Shown here piece after piece: positions 34,306 through 44,060 of a stretch of DNA of 64,000 bases. Position 1 is the stretch's first letter, and each line of letters begins with the position of its first letter. The stretch lies in contig CM070548.1 of the NCBI GenBank assembly GCA_036346405.1, positions 90,428,588 to 90,492,587 on the forward strand, read 5' to 3'. The DNA is from Phyllostachys edulis (taxonomy: Eukaryota; Streptophyta; Magnoliopsida; Poales; Poaceae). The notes beneath the pieces were generated by a model. It ran no database searches. It was given only the letters and a program-made list of their open reading frames with translations, and had not been told where the DNA came from. The translations under genes and the position numbers were made by a program.

Positions 34306-36118
34306 TCAATTTGCAGGAAAAATGAAAGGATTACATACATCAACAAAAACGTCTACAACGACTCCCTTCCCGGCGCGGTGATCGAAGGCTTCACCGCCAT
34401 GGCCGGATGCTTCCGTCGCTACCTCCGCCGTCTTCGTTTCTGGCTCCACGACCACCTCAATGGTCATAGCTGCTTCAGCAATAACAGCCTCTTGCACCAC
34501 ATGGACAGTGGACGACCCTTCGACCACCTCCACTGCCATCTTTCCGACTGTCGGAGAAATAGCAGTGTGTTTCTCGACAGGAACGTCCTTGGAGGTTGAA
34601 GGAGTCAGGCTAAGATTACAAAAAGGAAAACACGTCAAATTATAGAAAGCGAAACATAAATGATGTTCTTATACTTTTTTGTTTTTACATACCTTCATTT
34701 CCTGGACTTAGTCTTGAATCCAGAAAAAAAAACCTTCCCTAAAGAAGATTTCTTCGACTTCTTTTATTCGACCACGTCTAGTCGAAATTCGAGTTGAGGA
34801 ATATGGTCAGCCATGACCACGTCTGGTTGTGGATCTTGAGCAAGAACTGCCACTCCTTGAGCCTCCTGGCTCTTCGAATGGCTAAGACCTGTCTCAACCA
34901 CCCCAAGAGCAGCACTTCCCTCAACCATGGGCCCTGCTGGCGCAGCAGTTTCCTTCACAAAAGACATAAAGCTCTTCCAGTTCTCCTTTTCTAGTTGCTT
35001 GACAAAACCATGAGAGACAAAAAATTACGAAAGTCTTGTTGTCGTAGTAGAAAGGTACCTTGGTCTTGGGACCTTTGTGTTTGAGAGCTTTGGTCGCTTC
35101 GACCGCCTTGGCTTTCTCTGCAGCAGCCATATCCACAGCAATTTTTTCAGAAGGCCTAGTCAAAGCAGTAGAGCTTGAGCCTACACCTCCCTTATCGGCG
35201 ACCCTCACAAGTTGACGTTTTTTAGCCAAAGGAGCTTTTGCTTGCTCTACCTCCATGCTAATGACCATCAGTTCAACTTCTTGGCCGTCCCGACGGTCTT
35301 CCATGCCTACTTTCTGCAGTAGTCAGAAAAAGAAATAACACTAAGTGGTCATTTTCTATAACCATCCCCTGATTGTAAGTCCTACGACCAGTACCTAGTC
35401 ATAAGTTTTTCTACAACAATCCCCTGATTGTAAGTCTTTCTACGACCAGTACCTAGTCGTAAGTCTTTCTACGACAATCCACAGGTCATAAGTCCTTCTA
35501 CAACCAGTACCTAGTCGTAAGTCTTTCTATGACAATCCCCTGGTCATAAGACCTTCTACGACCAGTACCTAGTCGTAAGTTTTTCTATGACAATCCCTTG
35601 GTTGTAAGTCCTTCTATGACTATGATATCATAAAAATGAAATCAGTCTTTGATTACCTTTATGTGGTTCATCTTATCTTCCGCGGACAAGACCACTAGGA
35701 TTTGAGGAACCACCACACTAGGTGGCAGAGCTTTCTCGCAAATGAGTTTGACTCGGATGTCAATCTCCGTTTGTAAGATATCTGCGCAAGCAGATAAGAC
35801 ACTCAGTCGATAGGCTTGAGAATTAACTAAAAGGGAGCTAAGTTGAAAATTTTACTTACCCCTCTCATAATCTCTGGTCGAGTCTTTTGGCCCCAAGTAA
35901 CTCCACATGGGATGTGCTCGTTTCTTTGGAGGGCTAATGCGGCGCGTGATGAAATCCTTCACCACGTACTATCCAGTGAGCCCCTCTTCCTTCAAGTCTT
36001 TGATGGCTTGAATATAGGGGAGATCCGGCCAAGATCCTTGGGAGTCGAATCCTAGGAAGAAATCTTCTCGGCAATGTTCCCAACGAAAGAAAGACTGTCT
36101 TCACTGGTCGTCTCCCAG
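34306..36118 (-). pseudogene. Antisense ORF of the gypsy element, multi-exon
   Basis: Read on the minus strand, exon-like blocks lie at 36118-35860, 35781-35657, 35313-35059, about 35005-34764 and about 34640-34306. Boundaries carry splice signals: GAGGG|GTAAGT at 35859, GCGCAG|ATA before 35781, AAAG|GTAATC at 35656, CTGCAG|AAAG before 35313 and CCAAG|GTACCT at 35058. The first block reads PYIQAIKDLKEEGLTGQYVV and RRISPPKKRAHPMWSYLG; the second IDIRVKLICEKALPPSVVVP. Antisense ORFs of this kind are known downstream of pol in Tat-lineage elements; their function is not established. The 5' end is lost at the copia junction, so it cannot make a full product. Confidence 0.6.
35345..35640. repeat. 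Tandem array in an intron of the gypsy antisense ORF
   Basis: About nine alternating units of roughly 31 bp of the form TAGTCGTAAGTCTTTCTACGA followed by either CCAGTACC or CAATCCC. The same unit occurs four times in the gypsy left LTR at 26496-26610. The array lies within the interval I read as an intron (35314-35656). Confidence 0.85.
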
Positions 36119-36129
36119 TAGAGGGAAAA

Positions 36130-38329
36130 GTTTTGTTGCATCATCGTCACTTGGGACAAGTGTCATTTGAGAGTTTAAGTCAGTTATACCCTGATTTGTT
36201 CAAAAAGGTAGACAAGAGTAAACTTGTGTGTGATGCTTGTGAGTTTGGAAAGCATACAAGGTCTACATATAGTAGCATTAGTCTTCGGAGTTATGAAACT
36301 TTTATATTAATACATTCTGATATTTGGAGTCCATGCTCAGTTACTTTTGTGAGTGGTTTTAAGTGGTTTGTCACATTTATTGATTGTTATACTCGTAAGA
36401 CTTGGATTTATATGATGAAGCACAAGAGCGATGTCCTTCAGTGTTTTGGGACTTCCACATGATGATTGCTACTCAGTTTGATGCCAAGGTCCGGATTCTT
36501 CGAACAGACAATGGGACTGAGTATGTTAACAAGGAATTTAAAGAGTGTCTCTCAGATGATGGGATAGTTCATCATACTACTTCTCCAAGAACCCACCTTA
36601 GAATGGAGTAGCTGAAAGGAATAATCGACATTTGTTAGAGATAGCACGTTCACTCATGTTTCAGATGAATGTGCCAAAGGGATTGTGGAGCAAGACAGTG
36701 ATGACGGCAGCGTATCACATCAATGGCATGTCATCTCAAATACTTGGGATAAAGTCTCCAGCTGAACTTCTTTTGGGTCAGCGTGAGTTCAAGGTGTCTC
36801 CCAAGGTGTTTGGCTGTGTGTGCTTTGTACAGGATCACCGACCAACAGTAGGCAAGTTGGATCCGCGGGCATTGAAGTGTATTCTTATAGGCTATTCATC
36901 AAGTCAGAAGGGCTATAGATGCTGGAACCCAGTTGAGCGAAGGATGTTTGTGAGTATGGATGTGACATTCCAGGAATTTGAGCCGTACTACACAAGTGGA
37001 TGTACTCTTGATCATTGTTTGGAGTTCTCTCCTATCACTGATGGTGACAGTTGAGAGGGGGAGAATAAGGAGAGTGATAGTCAACGACAAGAAGTTGTTG
37101 TGGGGACAATTTCATGCCCGAGCCTAACAGAATATACAAGAGATGTGATAGCCCCAAAAGAATTGGAGGTTTATCAGTGAAGGCGCTTTGGGAAACAGGG
37201 GAAGAAGCAGAGGGACAAGTAGTCAGCACCTGAGTCACTTGAGCCACCAGCGGAGTTGGCAGAGGTGCAACCAGAACAGCCACAGCCTAAACAGCCGGCC
37301 TTGCCAGTTGATCCAATCCCAAATCTCTCCTCAAGTCTCTCTTCATCAAGTTCCTTGCCTCCCCTTAGGGCGAGTGGTAATGTTCCTTCTAATTACTCCC
37401 ATCTAGAGTTACCACTTGCGCAACGTAGAGAACCTAGAGCTAATGCCAGAAAGCCTCTAGTCCGGTATGGCTTTGAGCATGACATTGCAAATTTTATCTC
37501 ATATTCTCATATCTCACCTGCATACAAAGCATTCATTGCATCTCTTCAGATAGTGCATGTTCCAAAGGATTGGCGAGCTGCTAAGCAAGATCCTAAGTAG
37601 AAGGATGCTACGAAGGAGGAGCTTAGTGCACTTCAGAAGAACAAGACATGAGATCTTGTTCCACTTCCAACAAGAAAAAGGGCAGTAGGATGCAAATGGG
37701 TGTTTACGATTAAGTAAACTCCTGAAGGCAAGATAGATAGATACAAGGCAAAATTAGTTGTAAAAAGTTATAGTCAAACATATGTGATAGACAATGGTGA
37801 GACCTTGCACTAATGGTGAAGATGAGCACAATAAGAACGTTGATAACCTGTGCAACTATCTTCGGATGGCCCTTACATCAGTTGGATATGAAGAATTCTT
37901 TTCTACATGGTGATTTACAAGAGGAGGTATACATGGAGATTCCTCTAGGCTTTGAGAACAGGTAGACTAATGGACAAAGTGTGTAAACTCAAAAGGTATT
38001 TATATGGTCTGAAGCAGTCTCCAAGAGTGTGGTTTGATAGATTCAAGCGTGTAGTCTATAGTATGTGCTATTCTCAGTGCAATTGAGATCATACTGTGTT
38101 TTATAGGTATAGAGGATCACATATCACTATATTGTCAGTCTATGTTGATGATATTGTGATAATTGGAGATGATACCGAGAAAATCAAGTCCTTAAAGAAA
38201 AGACTAGGAGAGGCATTTGAGGTGAAAGATCTTGGAACTCTTTGATACTTTCTTGGGATTGAGATTGCCCGTTCTTCGAATGGTATAGTTCTCTCCCAGA
38301 GGAAGTATGTCCTTGATAGGCTAGTAGCT
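36130..38329 (+). pseudogene. copia integrase and reverse transcriptase
   Basis: The GAG-pre-integrase segment starts LHHRHLGQVSFESLSQLYP at about 36133, with the integrase zinc motif CDACEFGKH. The catalytic core follows (HSDIWSP, then RTDNGTEYVNKEF) and the tail SPKVFGCVCFVQDHRP. Reverse transcriptase shows RAVGCKWVF, QLDMKNSFLHGDL and the catalytic YVDDIVIIGD at about 38141. It breaks off in KYVLDRLVA at the solo LTR. Internal stops (for example at 36610, 37052, 37598 and 38243) disable it. Confidence 0.85.
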
Positions 38330-39537
38330 TGAAAGTTTATTTTGCACCATTTTGATCAACCAAGTGTTATGCATTGCATTTAGTTTTGCTTCTGGAAAAC
38401 TATTCAGTAAAATCGGTATGACCGCAGTTGATGAGCGGTACTACCGCAGAGCGATAGGGCCGAATTCTAGTTGGTGGTACGTTTTTTCTAGAGAGCTTGT
38501 TTTTGGGATTTTTTTTCTTCTCCCCTAAAAACAGTATGGTCGCATCCATAGAGCGGTGCGATACGTTATTTCCAGACAACATGTTTTTGTGATTCTCTAG
38601 TCCTCTAGAAATCGGAAGTTCTATTCTAGCCGAGCGGTACTACCGCCAGACCTTGTGAGTGCGGTAGTACCGCACCTTTATGTAAAGGCTAGTTCAGAAA
38701 CATTTAATGAACAACAGACGACCGTTGAACAGTGAGTGCAGTAGTACCGGGTTTCTACAGTAGTACTACCGCAAGTACTGAATTTTTTAGGGATTTGCTT
38801 CAAACGGCTAATTTTGTGGTTGGAGGCTATAAATACCTTCTCACCTGCACCAAGCTCAGAACCTTGGACCTCATTGAATACTTTTGAGCCTCTAGTGCAC
38901 TCTCTACTACCCATTTGCTCATATTTTTCATTTTGAGGCAATTGAGAGCATTCAAATACATTGCATCATTGGTTGATCCTTGTGACACTTGTTTTCTTCA
39001 AGCAAAAGCTATGGTTTATTATTCTTGGTGCTTGCCGGCACCTAGACTGTTTGGAGAAGAGTTTGCACGGTGATCTCTTCAAAAAAGATTGTAAAGTGAC
39101 CCAGCAACGATTGTGAAGTGGTCGTGTGCTCACCATCTCTGCAGAGGAGGAAGAGCAACTCTAGTGATCGAGGGAAGTGCTCGTGTGGAGCCGACTTGAT
39201 TCGTTCAAGTTTTCTCAACGTGGATTAGTGAAGACCAGGAAGTCTTCGATACCACGGGAAAAACATTGCTCATCATCATTGTGGTTTTTTCCTCCCTTAG
39301 CTTTACTCTTCCGCATTTACATTTGTAGCTCGTACTTGTATAGAATTGCTTAGCTAGAATTGTTTTTAGTATAGCTATAGTCTTGGGGTGCTTTAGTAAA
39401 AAAACTTGGAATACATCTCTAGATTTGTGCTAAAATCTTTAGTTAGATTGTATTTGTTTAAATTGACAATTAGAGCACAAGAATTTTTATAATATCCTAT
39501 TCACCCCCCCCTCTAGTTGGTCATCCTTGATCCTACA
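38330..39537 (+). mobile_element. SIRE-type copia solo LTR, 1.2 kb
   Basis: Starts TGAAAGTTTATTTTGCACC and ends in the SIRE-like terminus TATTCACCCCCCCCTCTAG ... GATCCTACA. It interrupts reverse transcriptase of the older copia and lacks a clear target duplication. About 30 host codons are missing at the site, pointing to a deletion or inter-element recombination. The 5' half has repeated GCGGTACTACCGC-type palindromes. Confidence 0.75.
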
Positions 39538-40195
39538 ACAAGGAAGCTTACCAAAGGCTTGTCGGGCGTCTCATTTATTTGTGCCATACAAGACCTGATA
39601 TTTTATATGCAGTGAGTGTGATTAGTCGATATATACATGATCCCAGAATAGGACATATTGATGTTGTCTATCGAATCCTGTGGTATTTGAAGAGTAGTCT
39701 AGGGAAAGGCCTTTGGTTCATGAAGAATCAACACCTGAACGTGGAAGGGTATTGTGATGCTGATTGGGCGAGCTGTGTGGATGACAGGAGGTCTACCTCT
39801 AGATATTGTATATTTGTGGGAGGTAACCTTGTTTCATGGAGGAGCAAGAAGTAGGAGGTTGTGGCTCGGTCTTCTGCAGAAGCAGAGTACAGAGTAATGG
39901 CGTTGAGTGTGAGTGAAATGATATGAATGAAGGGTTTATTGTCTGAGCTTCGGGTATGGAGGAATAATCTCTTGGTATTGCATTGCAACAAAAAAAATTG
40001 TAATCAATATTGCTAACAATCCAGTACAACATGATCGTACTAAGCACGTTAAAATTAATAGGTTCTTCATCAAGGAAAAGTTTGATGGTAAGATGATGAA
40101 GTTGGAGCATCTCAAGTCTGGTGAACAGTTAGCTTATTGTTTCAATAAACGGTTATATCCTAGGCAGGGTGTTACAATATGTAACAAGTGAGCAT
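39538..40195 (+). pseudogene. copia RT end and RNase H
   Basis: Resumes at KEAYQRLVGRLIYLCHTRPD and continues with GYCDADWASCVDDRRSTSRY and RSSAEAEYR, the copia RNase H catalytic pattern. It ends KHVKINRFFIKEKFDGK and LKSGEQLAY before the polypurine tract. An in-frame stop at about 39852 and another at about 39922 break it. Confidence 0.82.
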
Positions 40196-40615
40196 GATTG
40201 ATATCTTCAACTCATCTTGAGGGGGAGTGTTGGTGAGTTAGTATTAGGAACTAGTAAGGAGTCGGGAGTCGTGTTAGGGTTGTATATAATCTTGTATTAG
40301 AATTAGATTCAATATTTAGCCTATAAATAAAGAGTGTGAGGATCCTACGAGACACACAGCAATTCCCAAAAACTTCTACATGTAACTTCTACACAACAAT
40401 TCTCATGGAATTTTACCTTTGTGTCTATCTCTGTCTAAAATCTTGTACTCTATTCCTATGAAGCATCTAAATGGCACAATTGAACAATTCCTGCGTTATA
40501 GAATTCCAAAGGATTCAACTGTATATGACACCTAATCCCTGTATTTTTCCTATTCCTACATTTTTTAATTTCTGCGTTCCAAAGAGATCCTAGAAGTTAA
40601 AAATTGAAAGCCTAA

Positions 40616-40870
40616 GGTCATGTATAATTGGCTTACATCAGCTGTCTATAACTTCTTCCATGTAGGAATAGGAAAAATAAAGAGAGAGAAATGTGTTGTC
40701 TACAATCATGTAGCCGACTGTAGCATCAAAACCAAGAAAAGCATTAAAAGATTGTGTGTTGTCTACAATCCTATAGCCGACTGTATCACAACAACTTATT
40801 GTATGAGCTGTCTATAGATAACATAGAGAGTTACTATAGGTAGCAGTTGTCTATACCATTGCACATACCC
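40616..40870. mobile_element. Tourist-like MITE, 255 bp
   Basis: Left end GGTCATGTATAATTGG and right end CCATTGCACATACCC are inverted repeats with mismatches, flanked by TAA on both sides (40613-40615 and 40871-40873). A degenerate GTTGTCTACAATC(C/A)T(A/G)TAGCCGACTGTA repeat occurs twice inside. Confidence 0.7.
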
Positions 40871-40873
40871 TAA

Positions 40874-41032
40874 TACGACTTTGAGCCGTTCAAATGTATG
40901 AAGCCTGAACAAAGTTACTTGGTTAATATCATGAACAAACGGTTGCTCTCGGAAATCAAACAGTTACAGAACATGGTTCACCTGGAGACAATTCAGAAAA
41001 CTGTGGGATCTCAGTATGGCCTTGCATGTCAG
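40874..41032 (+). other. Exon-like open frame of unknown origin
   Basis: A 53-codon open frame, YDFEPFKCMKPEQSYLVNIM and onward, ends ...YGLACQ exactly at a splice-donor-like CAG|GTACTC. It begins right at the MITE border, with a stop (TAA) in the duplication. It looks like a single exon or captured fragment; I do not recognise the protein. Confidence 0.3.
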
Positions 41033-41300
41033 GTACTCAGATTGTCAGTTGTTGGGTAACTAGTGCTACTGGTGTTAAACGTCCGCCAACATGGAACAAA
41101 AATCCCATCATGGTAAAAGTAAACCGCGACCCTAGGGATCCTTCTTGCTTTACTTTTTTGATCTAGAAAATGGCAAGAAGCCAGTAACTCTTTCTCTCCC
41201 TCGCACTTTTCAACGGTTGGTAGACTGTAAATAAAAACGTAAACAAACAGCAAATGACTCCTCAACAATATATTAAAAAAAGCCTAAAGAAAGGAACCAA

Positions 41301-41317
41301 ATCTCTCTCTCTCTCTC
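41301..41317 (+). repeat. CT microsatellite upstream of the AT-hook gene
   Basis: A pure (CT)n run of 17 bases, about 780 bases before the start codon. Such tracts are common in plant promoters and 5' UTRs; it probably lies in the promoter or untranslated leader. Confidence 0.6.
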
Positions 41318-42099
41318 AAACCCCAACCGGTGCTGCTGCTGCCCCAGCAGCTATTGAAGCTCAACCATCCAGAGCTCCAGAGCACTAGCTGTTCATTGAT
41401 AAGAGTCCTGCTTCCCACACACCACATCTCAATCTTTGCTGTAACCTCCCGATCCGCGGTACTTCTGGCATCGCAAACCAAAGATTACCACCGATCCATT
41501 AGATACCCAGCATTTTTTTTCCTCTAGCACCGGCAAAATTCAATCTTTTAGCCACTAGACTTGGAGAAATTAGGTGCATGATGCTGCTTGGAGTAGACGC
41601 CAGCTTTACGGAAGGTCAGCTTGTCGCTTGTCATCCATCCACTAATCGAAGAAATGGTTTAGCTGTTGAATCAGTCCTTGTTCCTGTTTCTTGTTTTTAT
41701 TCAGAAATTATTTTGCAAAACGAGATGTTCTATCTTTTTTGGTTTATCTTGATTAGATGCGTATTGCTTGCTATTTTATATAGCTTTCATCTTGATATTT
41801 ATGTTGCTTGATCTGAATTTATAACTTATTGATTTCCATGGATCTCAATAGACCTTGTAGTTCATTCTTCTCTCCAAACTCCAAGAACTCAATAAGATAT
41901 TAGATGTAATATCATGTTCTTGATACTACTCCTGCAGATTTCTAGCATATCTTTTGGCTGGATTTTAGCATCAGAAGGTATTGCTGTGAAATACATCACT
42001 TCCAACAAGCAATCTGATAAATAGAAGCAGCAGTTTCAGTAGAGCTTCCAGTCCCAGTGATTGCCTAAACCAATCTTGCTACTGCTGTGAGTTGAATCA

Positions 42100-42522
42100 A
42101 TGGGTAGAGGAAGAGGCAGACGAAAGAAGCTAACCATTGTCAGGAGCCATGAAGAGAAAGGTAGCAGTGGTGAAGAAGTTATGCCTGCAAGAAAGAGGAG
42201 GGGAAGGCCCCAAGAGCGCTTCGCCGATAAGATCGATCAAGCAGATGTTGAAAACTTTGTAGATAACGTCGATGGCGATGACCAAGAAGGTGACGATGCC
42301 AAGCTGAAGGCATCAAGGCTAGAAAAGAACAACACTGCAGCTGCTGGTAACAAGAGAGGCAGGCAGCTGAAAGAGAGCTCCAATCTTGTCCTAGAAGAAA
42401 ACAATTCTAGTATTCGATCAAGCAGTGATGAATCAACTAGGACTAATGGATTCAGGCAGAATGGAAACCGGCGGAAAAGCAAGCCCCGGCGAGCAGCGGA
42501 AGCAGGCCTAGAATGCAAGTGA
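42100..42522 (+). CDS. Small AT-hook nuclear protein (140 aa)
   Basis: A single-exon frame starting MGRGRGRRKKLTIVRS and ending PRRAAEAGLECK. RKRRGRPQ at residues 31-38 is a canonical AT-hook core (Gly-Arg-Pro), which binds the minor groove of AT-rich DNA. The N-terminal GRGRGRRKK and the C-terminal RRKSKPRR are basic and can serve as nuclear localisation signals. The middle is acidic and serine/asparagine-rich, probably disordered. From memory, uncharacterised plant proteins share both the N-terminal MGRGRG and the C-terminal RAAEAGxECK, so this looks like a complete member. The stop codon overlaps a good splice-donor sequence (AA|GTGAGT), but no downstream exon is evident. Role is inferred as chromatin-associated. 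Confidence 0.75.
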   Translation: MGRGRGRRKKLTIVRSHEEKGSSGEEVMPARKRRGRPQERFADKIDQADVENFVDNVDGDDQEGDDAKLKASRLEKNNTAAAGNKRGRQLKESSNLVLEENNSSIRSSSDESTRTNGFRQNGNRRKSKPRRAAEAGLECK

Positions 42523-44055
42523 GTCATCCATAGAATTTTCAGTACCAGTTAGTCTTCAAATTTTGCCATTGTCGTCTTTGGTAGTTCCTCATTGCTGCAA
42601 AATGTAAACAGACGTGTACGGATTGCCCAAATTTGTGTTTATGTTGATGCAAAATGTATGAACTAATAGTACACCTACCCTGTTCAGCTGTTGTAGGCTG
42701 AATACTATTTTGGTCTGCTTGCAGCAGACTTTTACTTCACAACAGCTAGTGATACTAGCAGAAATTCTTGCGATTTTGATTCATCTGGTGCACCTTCTTC
42801 TTTGCTCTCTTATTGTAGTTTAGTTTGTTGGTATTAGATTCCTGGCCTGCCAAACTGTGTAGAGGTGAAAATGGAGATGGTTTTATTCTAATCTGATTAG
42901 TCCATTTGAGAAGTTTATTGCTTCAATTTTTTTTTAGAAGTTTTGTTTCTGGATGAGAATTATATATCCAAGTGATTTTATCTCTATTTGGAACGTATTC
43001 TGATTTGAAAAATCATATCCACACCCAAGAAAAACAAAACAATCAGCTTATATATATGCAAATGCAAATCCGAATTTGATTGAGGATTGTTTATGTAGGG
43101 TTAGATTCTATGAAACTTTATAATCAGAATTTTGCGTCGGGGATAGGAGATTCTGTAGAAGCCCATTTGAATTGTGTCACATGCTGTTTGCTAGTATAGT
43201 TTTTAAAAACTTTTGCATAACTAGCGAACCCTAGACATGGCAGTGGCGTTTATGCAGAAATTATCATCCAAAAGGAGCTAAATCCAATCCTTATCTGTTC
43301 CTGGCAAGTGGCAACTACCTAATTTTCATTCAAAAGTAAAAAACCCAAGTTAACCATATTTGAATCAAGCTCCATTTGGCTTTAGAAACGTGTTTTTGGT
43401 ACACGACGACGGACCACCAATGCACCAACTGACCGTACGTACCAGTCACATGCCGATGCTGGATATGCATGTAACGCAATGCAGCATCTGGCCATTTTGC
43501 TTCCTATCAACAGCACTACTAACCAGTCCTCAACATGATTCAACTCAGCACATTTCGTGACCCATGACTTGAGCTTGGCTCAGAGGAACGGCGATATGGC
43601 ATCGATGGTGGCGTCATTGTGGGACCAGAACCCCAGGGCATCATCAGTTCCGGTTCCGGGCACGGGTCAGGGCCGCGGCAGTGGCTTTTGGCAAAGCTGC
43701 GCCACTTTGCGACTCGGGTCGGGTGTGGGGTGGTGGCCTACGCGATGCTGCCGCTGCCTCCGCCGGCACATGGGGTCGGCCACTGCCGAGGAGAGGAGCG
43801 CGAAGCGGCAAAAGCGGGGTAAGCTTGTTCGACGGGAACTGTGTCCGACTGGCTGCGCCGCATGCAGTGATGCTGTCGCGCGACACCATCTTCGATCGAT
43901 GGCGCTGCCTGCCTGCCGGGGCCGGCCCCGTCCGCTCTTCGGTTCCGGCGCGCCATCATGATGCACTCTGCATCTGGCGAGACGGGCACGAGGTGACGGC
44001 TGACCACAACGTGGGTATGCTCTTAATCTAAGCGTCATAATATAATTGGCAGCGA
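42523..44055. other. 3' flank and GC-rich unassigned sequence
   Basis: The first few hundred bases are AT-rich and probably contain the AT-hook gene 3' UTR. From about 43560 to 44030 composition turns GC-rich and frames open in all phases on both strands. None has a recognisable domain, so I do not call a gene. Confidence 0.4.
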
Positions 44056-44060
44056 TGGTT

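Larger units (their letters stand above)
26390..36125 (+). mobile_element. Tat-type Ty3/gypsy retrotransposon, 3' truncated
   Basis: Contains a left LTR (26390-27093), gag, a pol in the order protease, reverse transcriptase, RNase H, integrase, and an antisense ORF with introns downstream of pol. This plan fits the Tat lineage (Grande/Retand-like). There is no right LTR: the antisense ORF is cut at about 36120 and the copia integrase begins at once. The copia is missing about 100 to 130 codons between protease and integrase at the same point, so a deletion removed both the gypsy 3' end and adjoining copia sequence. Confidence 0.85.
24336..40380 (+). mobile_element. Ty1/copia retrotransposon, 16 kb with nested insertions
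   Basis: LTRs are 24336-24483 (148 bp) and 40228-40380 (153 bp), both starting TGTTGGTGAGTT and ending AACTTCTACA. The primer-binding site TGGTATAAGAGCC begins at 24484 and a polypurine tract (TTGAGGGGGAG) precedes the right LTR. Flanks are TCTAA and TGTAA, a 5-bp duplication with one mismatch. The copia parts are gag to early protease (24484-26389), integrase to reverse transcriptase (about 36130-38329) and RNase H (about 39538-40200). All are broken by stops, so it is inactive. Confidence 0.88.
24185..40590. mobile_element. Small MITE split by the copia insertion
   Basis: The left piece is 24185-24335 and the right piece 40386-40590, about 356 bp when joined. The ends GGTCCTCTTTGG and CCAAAGAGATCC are inverted repeats (10 of 12). 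The flanking trinucleotides (TTA left, TAG right) do not match cleanly, so the superfamily is uncertain. Confidence 0.6.

Noticed and set aside
35345..35640. CRISPR-like array of spaced repeats
   Set aside because: Units are contiguous tandem repeats without unique spacers and lie in a plant retrotransposon.
43557..44038. Several 65-134 codon frames on both strands
   Set aside because: All phases are open because of high GC; none shows a family motif.
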